A DNA stretch of 45,109 bases from Gammaproteobacteria bacterium (lineage in GTDB: Bacteria; Pseudomonadota; Gammaproteobacteria; Pseudomonadales; Halieaceae), in NCBI GenBank assembly GCA_030427485.1, contig JAUICG010000036.1, positions 1-45,109 on the forward strand. The letters are read 5' to 3'. Under the pieces are notes generated by a model, which made no database searches, was not told the origin of the DNA, and saw only the letters and a program-made list of their open reading frames with translations. The position numbers and the translations under genes were made by a program. Each line of letters starts with the position of its first letter. The first letter of the stretch is position 1. Below, in pieces: positions 25,730 to 33,379 of the stretch.

Positions 25730-26506
25730 ATGGAAGACGCGCTGGATTTCAGCGGCAAGGTAGTTCTCGTCACCGGGGGAGGCAAAGGAGTCGGCCGGGG
25801 AATCACCGAGCGGTTCCTGGCCGCCGGCGCCAGTGTGGTCATCTGTGGCCGCTCGGCGCCGGAAACGCTGCCCCAAAGCGAGGGGCGCGAAGCGCTGTTC
25901 ACCCCCTGCGACGTTCGGGACTTTGAACAGATTGAAACCTGTGTAGCCTTTGCGGTGGCGCAGTTCGGCCGACTCGATACACTCGTGAACAATGCAGGGG
26001 GCGCGCCCTTCGCTGATGCCGCTACCGCGTCACCGCGATTCTCAGAATCCATCATTCGGCTCAATCTGATCGCACCACTGAATTTCAGTCAGGTCGCCAA
26101 TCGTGTCATGCAGCAACAGGATGAGGGCGGCAGTATCATCAATATCGCCAGTGTCAGCACGATCCGCCCTTCCCCGGGCACCGCGGCTTACGGCGCCGCC
26201 AAGGCGGGCCTTGTCAACCTCGGTACTTCGCTGGCCGTCGAATGGGCGCCGAAAGTGCGTGTCAACGCGCTGGTGGTGGGCCTGACCGAGACGGAACAGG
26301 CGCATTTGCACTACGGTGACGAGGAAGGAATAGCCGCCGTGGGGGCCACCATACCGCTGGGAAGGATGGCCGTTCCCGCGGATATCGGAAACGCCTGCCT
26401 GTTCCTGGCATCACCCCTGGCTTCATATGTGAGCGGCACCAGTTTCGCCGTTCACGGCGGGGGTGAGAAACCCGCATTTCTGGACGCGGCCAACAGCCGC
26501 CCGTAA
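25730..26506 (+). CDS. short-chain dehydrogenase/reductase
   Basis: Classical SDR of 258 residues. Cofactor motif TGGGKGVGRG (15-24), NNAGG near 88-92, catalytic serine in NIASVST, and the YGAAK catalytic pair near 153-157. The C-terminus carries the usual ASYVSGTSFAVHGGG. The residue after the second strand (GRSAPE) suggests NADP(H) preference, but this is uncertain. ATG at 25730 with an AGGAG site. It is divergent from npdG across 218 bp and could share regulation with the F420 operon. Substrate unknown. Confidence 0.88.
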   Translation: MEDALDFSGKVVLVTGGGKGVGRGITERFLAAGASVVICGRSAPETLPQSEGREALFTPCDVRDFEQIETCVAFAVAQFGRLDTLVNNAGGAPFADAATASPRFSESIIRLNLIAPLNFSQVANRVMQQQDEGGSIINIASVSTIRPSPGTAAYGAAKAGLVNLGTSLAVEWAPKVRVNALVVGLTETEQAHLHYGDEEGIAAVGATIPLGRMAVPADIGNACLFLASPLASYVSGTSFAVHGGGEKPAFLDAANSRP

Positions 26507-26566
26507 GCCCGGGCCCGGACGTCCCGGAACCGATCTCGCAGCGGATGCGGGCCCGTTTCGCCCACC

Positions 26567-26669
26567 AGTTGGCGTAGTGGCTCAGTTTGAAAGTTGACCG
26601 TACGAACCTGAGCGGCAGGGTTACGGTCTCTCTATACGACAATGTTCGAACTGAGCCACTACACCAATT
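26567..26669. repeat. ~103-bp MITE-like element with 25-bp terminal inverted repeats
   Basis: The left arm (26567-26591; core GTAGTGGCTCAGTTTGAA) and right arm (26645-26669; core TTCGAACTGAGCCACTAC) are inverted copies matching at 22 of 25 positions. Inside lies a second 7-bp inverted pair, GACCGTA (26596-26602) and TACGGTC (26622-26628). There is no coding capacity and no clear target-site duplication. The form suggests a non-autonomous element or paired ends left by a decayed insertion sequence; a large RNA hairpin or transcription barrier after the SDR gene is the alternative. I cannot name a matching IS. Confidence 0.65.
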
Positions 26670-26680
26670 CGGGGGGGTTG

Positions 26681-26708
26681 TTGTGACGCCAGCAGATCAA
26701 GGTATACT
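26681..26708 (+). promoter_or_regulatory. candidate sigma-70 promoter of the GGDEF-EAL gene
   Basis: TTGTGA (26681-26686), a 16-bp spacer and TATACT (26703-26708, 5 of 6 to TATAAT) lie 50-77 bp before the ATG at 26758. The predicted start site (about 26715) is immediately upstream of a 13-bp dyad. The promoter begins 12 bp after the inverted-repeat element ends. Confidence 0.5.
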
Positions 26709-26719
26709 TCGGCCAGTTC

Positions 26720-26732
26720 CACGATAATCGTG
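26720..26732. promoter_or_regulatory. 13-bp perfect dyad next to the predicted start site (possible operator)
   Basis: CACGAT-A-ATCGTG is an exact palindrome with one central base, placed at about +5 to +17 of the predicted transcript. A repressor bound here would block initiation or early elongation. The cognate regulator is unknown; the LuxR-type protein downstream is one candidate. Confidence 0.4.
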
Positions 26733-26757
26733 ATTACAGCACAATACCCGAGGCCAA

Positions 26758-29700
26758 ATGCCTAACGAACCGGAACAAGCTGCAAAGTTATCCGCCACCC
26801 TCGCCCTGGATGATACGGTACGACTCTCCGGCCAGTTGTCATCGCAGTTGGACGGTCGCCTGCAACTTGACACCGTGCTGGACGCAGCAGGTTCCGAAGC
26901 GCTCTTCAATTTGCCCGTGGATGCGCTGGTAACACTCTCTATCGACGACCCCGGTAACGTGCAGCACCCGCCGGGCGATGCGATGGTCAAAATCGCCAGG
27001 CTGTACCACGACAGTATCACGCTGGAGTTTGATGCCTCGAATGCAGATTTGATCACACTCTATCGGAAGGCTATCGCAGACGCGGAGGCAGCCGCAGCCG
27101 ACGGATCAGAAGATGCCGCACCTGCGGCGGAAAAGGGCAGGGCCGCGGCTTCATCCGCGTCCAGGTCGCCCAGCCCCGCCACAGCGGCCCCATTCGCTGC
27201 GGCGGAGGTACCGTCGAAAACCGTTGCTGCAACCGCCGAATTCGCCGTGTTACTCGACAAGGTGGAAAAACAAAGCCTCGCCGGGCTGCAAAGCGCGTTG
27301 ACGCCTTTTTTCGTCGAACTGACAGGCTACCTGCACGAGTGCGCCTCGCGAATGAGGCCGCGCGAAGGCGAGAAAAACTTCCATTTCGAAGCGGCGAGCT
27401 TCCTGCGCCGAAGATCTGACAGTGTTATCGATCGGGTTACACGACAGGTATCGAACTATTACCGCGACTTTACGCCTGATCATACTGAGGACCACCTGTG
27501 GCGCTACCAGATAGGCAGTGCTGAAGAGCTTGACCTCATCGACCAGCAAAAGTACGAAGACTTCCTGGCCATAGATCGTATGGTGTTGTTCGGCGAAGGC
27601 CTGCACAGAATCGCCCTGGAAGCGCTGACCCTGCGACTGGCGACGCTCGTCGACCTGGACCCCAATAATGTCCGCTCGCCCATACATATCCGGCAAGTCT
27701 GCCGGGCGTTCCAGCGCGCCTTGCTGGATGAGGACGTCCCCCACAGTGTGCTGCCGGTGATTTACGACTTTTTTACCAAGAATTTTATCAAGCAAATGGC
27801 TGGCTATTACGAGCCCTTGAATACCCTGCTGGCCGACAACGACATACTGCCCGATGTCGAGGCCGAAATTGAAAAGCGGGGCTCTCTGCTCAAGCATGAA
27901 CCCATCGAAACCAGGCCGGAGCAGGCGCCACGCAGGCCAAAACCACTCAACTCACAGGACGCGCAGCCGCAGACGCTGTCAGAGCCGCAACCGCAGTACT
28001 TGTCCGAAACGCAACTGAACACCCGGCACTCCGCGGTTCAGCCGCTGACATCAGCTGTCCCCGGGTTGCGCGAGAAAGAGAAACAGCCCGCAGAGCAACT
28101 CGGTGCTGCGTTCGGGAATGTTAACCCCGCCGACCTCTACCGGTCGGTGGTTGATGCGCTCAATTTCAAACGTGAAGCCGAGGGCCTGGCCGAGGGGCGG
28201 GTTCTGGCCAAAGGGACTGCCATGAGCGGCACCTGGGAAGGCGCCACGGTGGCCAGCACTGAGCTGGACCAGAGTCGCCTGGCCGACGCCCAGTCCATTG
28301 CCAAGGCACTGAGCGCTTTGCAGCGTAATTCACAGGCGCGCGAGGCCGTACAGCAAAGCGATTCGCTGCGCGCCTATCTTGCCAGCAACAAGGACGCAAT
28401 TGGCGGATTGAAAGACAGCAGCGGCCTGACCGCGGAAAGCCTCAACCAGCTGGATATGGTCGACAATCTGTTTGGCACGATCAAGTCGCGACTGGATGTC
28501 GGCACCGAAGTAAAACCCGCGCTGAGCAACCTGCAGATTCCGTTAGCCAAACTGGCACTGCTCGATCCGCAGTTTTTTGTCGATCACACCAACACTGCGC
28601 GCAACGTGGTAAACAAGCTATCGCGGCTGGCCTCCTCCGCCAATTTTCCGAACAAAGCCCTGGAAAGCCGCATAAAGGAAATCGTCGACGACATTCTCAC
28701 TGATTATGAAAATGACGACTCCGTGTTCACTACGGCACTGGAAAAAATTGATGTACTGACGGCTCAGCAGGAGCGCGCCCTGTCGCGCAATGTTGATCGC
28801 GTGGTGCGCACGCAGGAGGGGCAACAGAAACTTACTGATGCCCGTCGGGCAGTCGCCAGGGTCATCGGCGAACGCATCAAGCCGCCAAGCGCGCCAAAGG
28901 TACTGCAGGACCTGGTAAACAACGGGTGGCGGGACCTGCTGGTGCTCACACATGTCAGGGAAGGTCCCGAAAGCGCGGCATGGGCAGAACAGGTGCGAAC
29001 ACTGGACGTGTTGAGCCTGTGGCTGGACGAGCAAACCCTGAGCGATGTCGGCGACGACTTGCGGGTGCAGCGCAGTCTCGAAGCGGAGCCGTTTATCGAC
29101 CTGATACAGCAGCAAATATCAAGCACACTGCCCACCAACGTTGGCCATGAGGAGGTGCTGGAAACCCTGCGCAACATACTGGCGGGGAATATCGAGATCG
29201 AGTCCGTCCCTGTGGGGCCGGAACAGGAAGGCCTCGGCCCGGAACCCGCCGAAGTGCGCGCGAAAATCGAGGACCTGCCGCGCCTGCGCCGCTGGGTCAA
29301 GCGTGTCGAACAGCTGGAGAATGGAAACTGGTTGACCTACCGTGACAAAAACGACAATAAAAAGCGAATGCAACTCGCCTGGATCAGCCCGACACGCGAC
29401 AGGTATATTTTCGTGAACGAGAGGGGACAGAAAGTTGGCGATCTCAGTGCAATACAATTGGCCAGGCAATTGAGTCGGGGGGCGCAGCCACCGGCACCGA
29501 CGGATGACCTTTCCGTGGTCGACCAGAGCATGTATCACGCGCTGGAGCACGTACAAAAATCGCTCAGTTTTGCCAGGAATCACGATACGCTGACCAAGCT
29601 CATCAATCGCAATGCTTTCATGGGCCAGGTGCAGCGCGCGCTGCGACACAGCCAGTCGAAGATTTCCCAACATGCGATACTCTACCTGAATATCGACCAG

Positions 29701-30882
29701 TTCAGTCTCGTCAACGAGGTTTACGACCGCATCACCGGCGACCAGGTATTGCTTGAGTTTGCCAGGCTACTGGCGCAGTTGCACGGCAAGAAAGCCTCGT
29801 CGGCAAGAATGGAAGCCGATGAGTTCGGTGTGCTGCTGATTGACCGCACGATGGAGCAGGCGGCGCAGATCGCGGAAAAAATCCGCAGCGATATCGAAGC
29901 CAGTTCAATGGATATCGAAGGTGAGAATGTGAGTTTTACAGTCTCCATCGGGGTGGCTGCAATTCTCGAACACAGTCCTTCTGTAGAGGCCGTCATCGAA
30001 GACGCGCAATCTGCAATGCGCCACGCAAAACAGCAGGGGCGCAACCGGGTAGTCACCTTTGAGGAAGAACAAAGTCGGATCAGCGACTACAAACTGCAGA
30101 AGTCCCAGAGCCGGCAAGACCTCGAGAATGCGCTGGCATCTGAACGGTTCGTGCTGCGCGCCCAGCCCATTGTACAGACGGCTATCGGCGACCGCAGCAG
30201 CACCACGCTGCACTATGAATTGTTATTGGGGCTGCGCAGCAAGGACGGGTCCATATCGTCACCCGAGGAGTTTATCCAGTCAGCCGAGCGCTACGGCTTT
30301 ATGACACTGGTGGACCGCTGGGTAGTGAGAGAAGCCTTTACCTGGATCAGCCAACTCATGGACGAGCAGAAAGTGGTACCCAACCTGGCTATCAACCTGT
30401 CGGGAGCGAGCGTGACGGACGACAGTTTCATGGAGTACCTCCTGGAACAGATCTCCGAGTTCGGCGTGGGCACCAGTCGCCTGTGCTTCGAAATCACCGA
30501 GGCCGGCACGATTTCCAACCTGATCAAGGCCTCCGACTTCGTACGCGCGTTCAGGAATATCGGTTGCAAGTTCTCGATTGATGATTTCGGTACGGGGCCG
30601 GCCAGTCACAATTACCTGCGCGAACTGCCCGTAGACTATGTAAAGATCGACGGCAGTTTCATCAGGGGTATTCACGTCAATCGAAACGACTACGCGATGG
30701 CGCGATCAATCAATGACCTCGCCCACTTCCTGGGACAGGAAACCATCGCCGAATCGGTCGAGAACGATGAAATTATTGTCAAACTCGAAGAATTGGGCGT
30801 CGACTATCTACAGGGCTGGGGAATCGGCAGGCCCAAACCACTGGCGAATGTCACGGCCGACCTGTCCAACCTAGAGAAATAA
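26758..30882 (+). CDS. DUF1631 - GGDEF - EAL protein (cyclic-di-GMP signalling, likely phosphodiesterase)
   Basis: A 1374-residue cytosolic protein. N-terminus (about 5-105) looks PilZ-like; an Ala-rich linker (110-155) follows, then a long DUF1631 region (about 155-885). A GGDEF domain (about 925-1100) has its active-site motif changed to RMEADEF (1017-1023), so cyclase activity is unlikely, though it might still bind GTP. The EAL domain (about 1120-1374) keeps the expected acidic and amide residues: E1154 in YELLLGL, N in AINLS, E in FEITE, D1275-D1276 in DDFGTG, K in VKIDG, E in AESVEN and Q in YLQGWGIG. It is therefore probably a c-di-GMP hydrolase. No membrane segment. A LuxR-type regulator follows after 11 bp. 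Confidence 0.9.
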   Translation: MPNEPEQAAKLSATLALDDTVRLSGQLSSQLDGRLQLDTVLDAAGSEALFNLPVDALVTLSIDDPGNVQHPPGDAMVKIARLYHDSITLEFDASNADLITLYRKAIADAEAAAADGSEDAAPAAEKGRAAASSASRSPSPATAAPFAAAEVPSKTVAATAEFAVLLDKVEKQSLAGLQSALTPFFVELTGYLHECASRMRPREGEKNFHFEAASFLRRRSDSVIDRVTRQVSNYYRDFTPDHTEDHLWRYQIGSAEELDLIDQQKYEDFLAIDRMVLFGEGLHRIALEALTLRLATLVDLDPNNVRSPIHIRQVCRAFQRALLDEDVPHSVLPVIYDFFTKNFIKQMAGYYEPLNTLLADNDILPDVEAEIEKRGSLLKHEPIETRPEQAPRRPKPLNSQDAQPQTLSEPQPQYLSETQLNTRHSAVQPLTSAVPGLREKEKQPAEQLGAAFGNVNPADLYRSVVDALNFKREAEGLAEGRVLAKGTAMSGTWEGATVASTELDQSRLADAQSIAKALSALQRNSQAREAVQQSDSLRAYLASNKDAIGGLKDSSGLTAESLNQLDMVDNLFGTIKSRLDVGTEVKPALSNLQIPLAKLALLDPQFFVDHTNTARNVVNKLSRLASSANFPNKALESRIKEIVDDILTDYENDDSVFTTALEKIDVLTAQQERALSRNVDRVVRTQEGQQKLTDARRAVARVIGERIKPPSAPKVLQDLVNNGWRDLLVLTHVREGPESAAWAEQVRTLDVLSLWLDEQTLSDVGDDLRVQRSLEAEPFIDLIQQQISSTLPTNVGHEEVLETLRNILAGNIEIESVPVGPEQEGLGPEPAEVRAKIEDLPRLRRWVKRVEQLENGNWLTYRDKNDNKKRMQLAWISPTRDRYIFVNERGQKVGDLSAIQLARQLSRGAQPPAPTDDLSVVDQSMYHALEHVQKSLSFARNHDTLTKLINRNAFMGQVQRALRHSQSKISQHAILYLNIDQFSLVNEVYDRITGDQVLLEFARLLAQLHGKKASSARMEADEFGVLLIDRTMEQAAQIAEKIRSDIEASSMDIEGENVSFTVSIGVAAILEHSPSVEAVIEDAQSAMRHAKQQGRNRVVTFEEEQSRISDYKLQKSQSRQDLENALASERFVLRAQPIVQTAIGDRSSTTLHYELLLGLRSKDGSISSPEEFIQSAERYGFMTLVDRWVVREAFTWISQLMDEQKVVPNLAINLSGASVTDDSFMEYLLEQISEFGVGTSRLCFEITEAGTISNLIKASDFVRAFRNIGCKFSIDDFGTGPASHNYLRELPVDYVKIDGSFIRGIHVNRNDYAMARSINDLAHFLGQETIAESVENDEIIVKLEELGVDYLQGWGIGRPKPLANVTADLSNLEK

Positions 30883-30893
30883 GCTGAACGCCG

Positions 30894-32069
30894 GTGATGC
30901 CCTCCAGCCGGATAGATAAGGACTTCAGCCGTCTTATCGAGCTGATCTACCGGGGTGCACTGGAACAGCAACCCTGGCAAAGCGCCCTGCCCGCTTTGCG
31001 CGAAGCCATGGATGCCCAGGTAGTCTCCCTGGTATTGCGCCCACCCACTGCGGATGACCAGGGTGTGATACTCAATAGCGTTCGCCCTGATCCGTCCCGC
31101 AACGACGGCGACGCCAGCCTGGCTGATCCGAATGACTGGGAAGCGAGCGCGTACCGCGAGCAGTTCTTCTCCCTGGATCCATTTGTCAACCTGCCGCCGG
31201 ACAAGGTCATTGCGCTGGAGGACATCCTGCCGGATAAGGAATTATTGAATTCGGACTATTACCTGCACTACCTCAAGCCCATTGGTCTGTTCAGGATACT
31301 GGGCGTGGATACCGTGGAACCCGGCGGGATGCTGGCCCGCCTGCGCTTCTCACGGCGCGCCAGCGAAGCGCGCTTCCGGGCACGGGAACGCACCTTGCTC
31401 GATTTGCTCGCCCCGCACCTGCGCCTGGCGATAGAAATCTATGCCAAGCTCAATCGAATGACTTCGGAACGGGACGTTTATGCCGGCGCGGTCAATCAAT
31501 TGTCGGTCGCCAGTATTATTCTCGACGAACGCGGCCGCCTGCTCACTACCAACGCCGTTGGTCGGGCGCTGCTCGACCAGGGAGAAGGACTCAGCCTGCG
31601 CGAGGGCCGGCTGCATATTGAAGGCAGGGACATCGACAAGGAATTGCAGCAGGCCCTGGCCACCATCATCAAGGCGCAACAGCAGGGAGAAACTTCGCTG
31701 GTGCGGGCACTGCGTGTGCCGCGTCCGGGTGGCCGCTCGGACCTGGGGCTGGTGATTCGGCCTGTACCGACCTCACAGTGGAGCGAGGGCCAGTCCAGCC
31801 CCTCCGCCGCGGTATTCGTCAGCGACCCGGACTTACAGGAATCGACCTCAGGCCAGATTCTCGGCGAACTGTTTGATCTCACTCCCGCGGAAGCCAACCT
31901 GGCCACCCTGCTGGCCCGCGGCCTCAGCCTCGCAGAGGTGTCCAGCGCGCAAAATATTTCGCAGCACACGGCCAGAGCCCAACTCAAATCCATCTTTGCC
32001 AAGACCGGAGTGTCCCGGCAGGCAGAACTGGTGCGGCTGGTACTGAAGAGTGTTGCCTCGCTGGGCTGA
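30894..32069 (+). CDS. LuxR-family helix-turn-helix transcriptional regulator
   Basis: A 391-residue regulator (GTG at 30894; ATG at 30897 is equally possible). The C-terminal LuxR-type DNA-binding domain spans about 323-388, with LTPAEANLATLLARG, SLAEVSSAQNISQHTARAQL and the KTGVSRQAELV end. The N-terminal 310 residues contain no receiver phosphorylation pocket; a PAS-like stretch is visible near 195-250 (ASIILDERGRLLTTNAVG). The signal is unknown. It lies 11 bp after the DUF1631-GGDEF-EAL gene and is almost certainly cotranscribed, so it may act in the same pathway. Confidence 0.88.
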   Translation: MMPSSRIDKDFSRLIELIYRGALEQQPWQSALPALREAMDAQVVSLVLRPPTADDQGVILNSVRPDPSRNDGDASLADPNDWEASAYREQFFSLDPFVNLPPDKVIALEDILPDKELLNSDYYLHYLKPIGLFRILGVDTVEPGGMLARLRFSRRASEARFRARERTLLDLLAPHLRLAIEIYAKLNRMTSERDVYAGAVNQLSVASIILDERGRLLTTNAVGRALLDQGEGLSLREGRLHIEGRDIDKELQQALATIIKAQQQGETSLVRALRVPRPGGRSDLGLVIRPVPTSQWSEGQSSPSAAVFVSDPDLQESTSGQILGELFDLTPAEANLATLLARGLSLAEVSSAQNISQHTARAQLKSIFAKTGVSRQAELVRLVLKSVASLG

Positions 32070-32152
32070 GGTCACCCGGTGCAGCGCATCCTGTCGCGAA
32101 CGGCAGCACAGCCGCCCGCATACGGGCCGGGAGGAATACGCTGAAAAAACGA

Positions 32153-33265
32153 TCACCACTTGAGAGGTATTTGATTCTTGGGAAAGTTCACAGAGTCAAA
32201 AAACCATGTCTCGATCGCGTATCTGTTCTCGGTGGCGTTGGGAAGAGACTGCGTACGGTGAAGCAGCAGATGGTCAAAGAAGATAAGGTCGCCCTTCCTG
32301 AATGTTGGTGTCACGATGGCCTTCTCGGAATATTTTTCGATGATGGCACTGGCCGCGACCGTCAGGTCCAGGACCCCGGAGCCCGGCGGAAACACATGCA
32401 TCAGTCGTAACGGGACAATATCAATGCCCTGCACGTCGTACCCCGCTCCACAATCAGACAGTGGTATCCAACAGTTCAAACTGTCAATCTCATCACCCAT
32501 AAAGGCGCCGTCCTGGTGAAAATCGATCGGCGCCGCAGGGGGACGGGATTTTCTCAGGTTCCACTTCTTGACGGAAATGCAGGGTTCGCTGCCAAAGTAG
32601 TTTTCCAGCAGATCCTTGAGGGCTTTTTTCTCATACAAACGTAAAAGTTTTTCCGCTATGTTGGGCGTTCTTACCGTTAACCTTGATTCGCTGTGACCGA
32701 TAAAACGCGCCAGCCCCGCTCCTTTCTTGAAGGAATCCGTATAGGTGGGATTGGACTTCCTCTTCTCCTTTATATTGCGGCTGGTTTCCTTCAATACGGG
32801 CTGTAGATCGCACTCCTTCAACAAGTAACGGCTCAGGAAACCGTCATCCTTGACCCGGAAAGCGTAATCGACATAGGACCGCATTGTACGGACTTCGTTG
32901 TCGTCAAAAAAATCCCGCACGATGATGCAGCCATGCTCCCTCATCGACTTCTTGAGGAACGCACCGGTGAGGTCGGATGCGGCAATTTCAGGGACGCGGA
33001 AATCACCGCCGCGGCCGCCGGCCGGACTGCCGTCTATCGCTCTGCCGGATACCCGCGGGGCTGTTCCCTTGAAGGAGAGAATCCTGCTGTTAAGACGCGC
33101 AAGATACCTGTCTCGACCGAGAAGATGGTCTGAATACAAACCCAGGTTACTGATCAGACGGGACACGAATGAGTTCCACTCTCGACGGGGGATGAAGGCC
33201 TTGCAGAGTCTATTACGGATTTTCTGCGTTAACAACCGCACCGGTTGGCGGTATTGACTCGGCAT
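32153..33265 (-). CDS. PhyH-like Fe(II)/2-oxoglutarate-dependent dioxygenase
   Basis: A 370-residue protein using the ATG at 33265. The iron-binding triad is recognisable: H250-X-D252 in DFHQDGAF and a distal histidine in FDHLLLHRT (H332 or H336), with R348 (NRYAIETW) as the likely 2-oxoglutarate contact. This places it near phytanoyl-CoA dioxygenase/ectoine hydroxylase-like proteins; the substrate is unknown. The N-terminal 90 residues (basic, LLTQKIRNRL) do not belong to the catalytic fold. An upstream in-frame ATG (33355) would overlap the hemN promoter, so I reject it. Its own ribosome site is weak. It is a lone gene converging on the LuxR-type gene. Confidence 0.8.
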   Translation of the reverse strand: MPSQYRQPVRLLTQKIRNRLCKAFIPRREWNSFVSRLISNLGLYSDHLLGRDRYLARLNSRILSFKGTAPRVSGRAIDGSPAGGRGGDFRVPEIAASDLTGAFLKKSMREHGCIIVRDFFDDNEVRTMRSYVDYAFRVKDDGFLSRYLLKECDLQPVLKETSRNIKEKRKSNPTYTDSFKKGAGLARFIGHSESRLTVRTPNIAEKLLRLYEKKALKDLLENYFGSEPCISVKKWNLRKSRPPAAPIDFHQDGAFMGDEIDSLNCWIPLSDCGAGYDVQGIDIVPLRLMHVFPPGSGVLDLTVAASAIIEKYSEKAIVTPTFRKGDLIFFDHLLLHRTQSLPNATENRYAIETWFFDSVNFPKNQIPLKW

Positions 33266-33307
33266 GGGATGTATCGATGGTCGGGACCCCTGCGGGAATC
33301 TACTGAT

Positions 33308-33349
33308 TTGACCTGAATCAACGAAACCCGAGGGACACCTTGCTATCTT
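33308..33349 (+). promoter_or_regulatory. FNR/Anr box and -10 of a class II promoter for hemN
   Basis: TTGACCTGAATCAA (33308-33321) matches the FNR consensus TTGAT-N4-ATCAA at 9 of 10 defined bases. A TATCTT -10 (33344-33349) predicts a start site near 33356, exactly 41.5 bp from the centre of the box: the standard class II FNR activation geometry. The hemN ATG is 24 bp further on. Anr activation of hemN is known in Pseudomonas, and an Fnr-type gene directly follows hemN here. Confidence 0.8.
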
Positions 33350-33379
33350 GACCATACCACTGGGCAGATTGAATTCGAT

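Noticed and set aside
26507..26566. GC-rich inverted stretches (GGGCCC repeats) after the SDR gene
   Set aside because: No T-run follows and the matches are those expected of GC-rich sequence.
32070..32152. Terminator between the convergent LuxR-type and dioxygenase genes
   Set aside because: No stem with a T-run on either strand could be found in the 83-bp gap.
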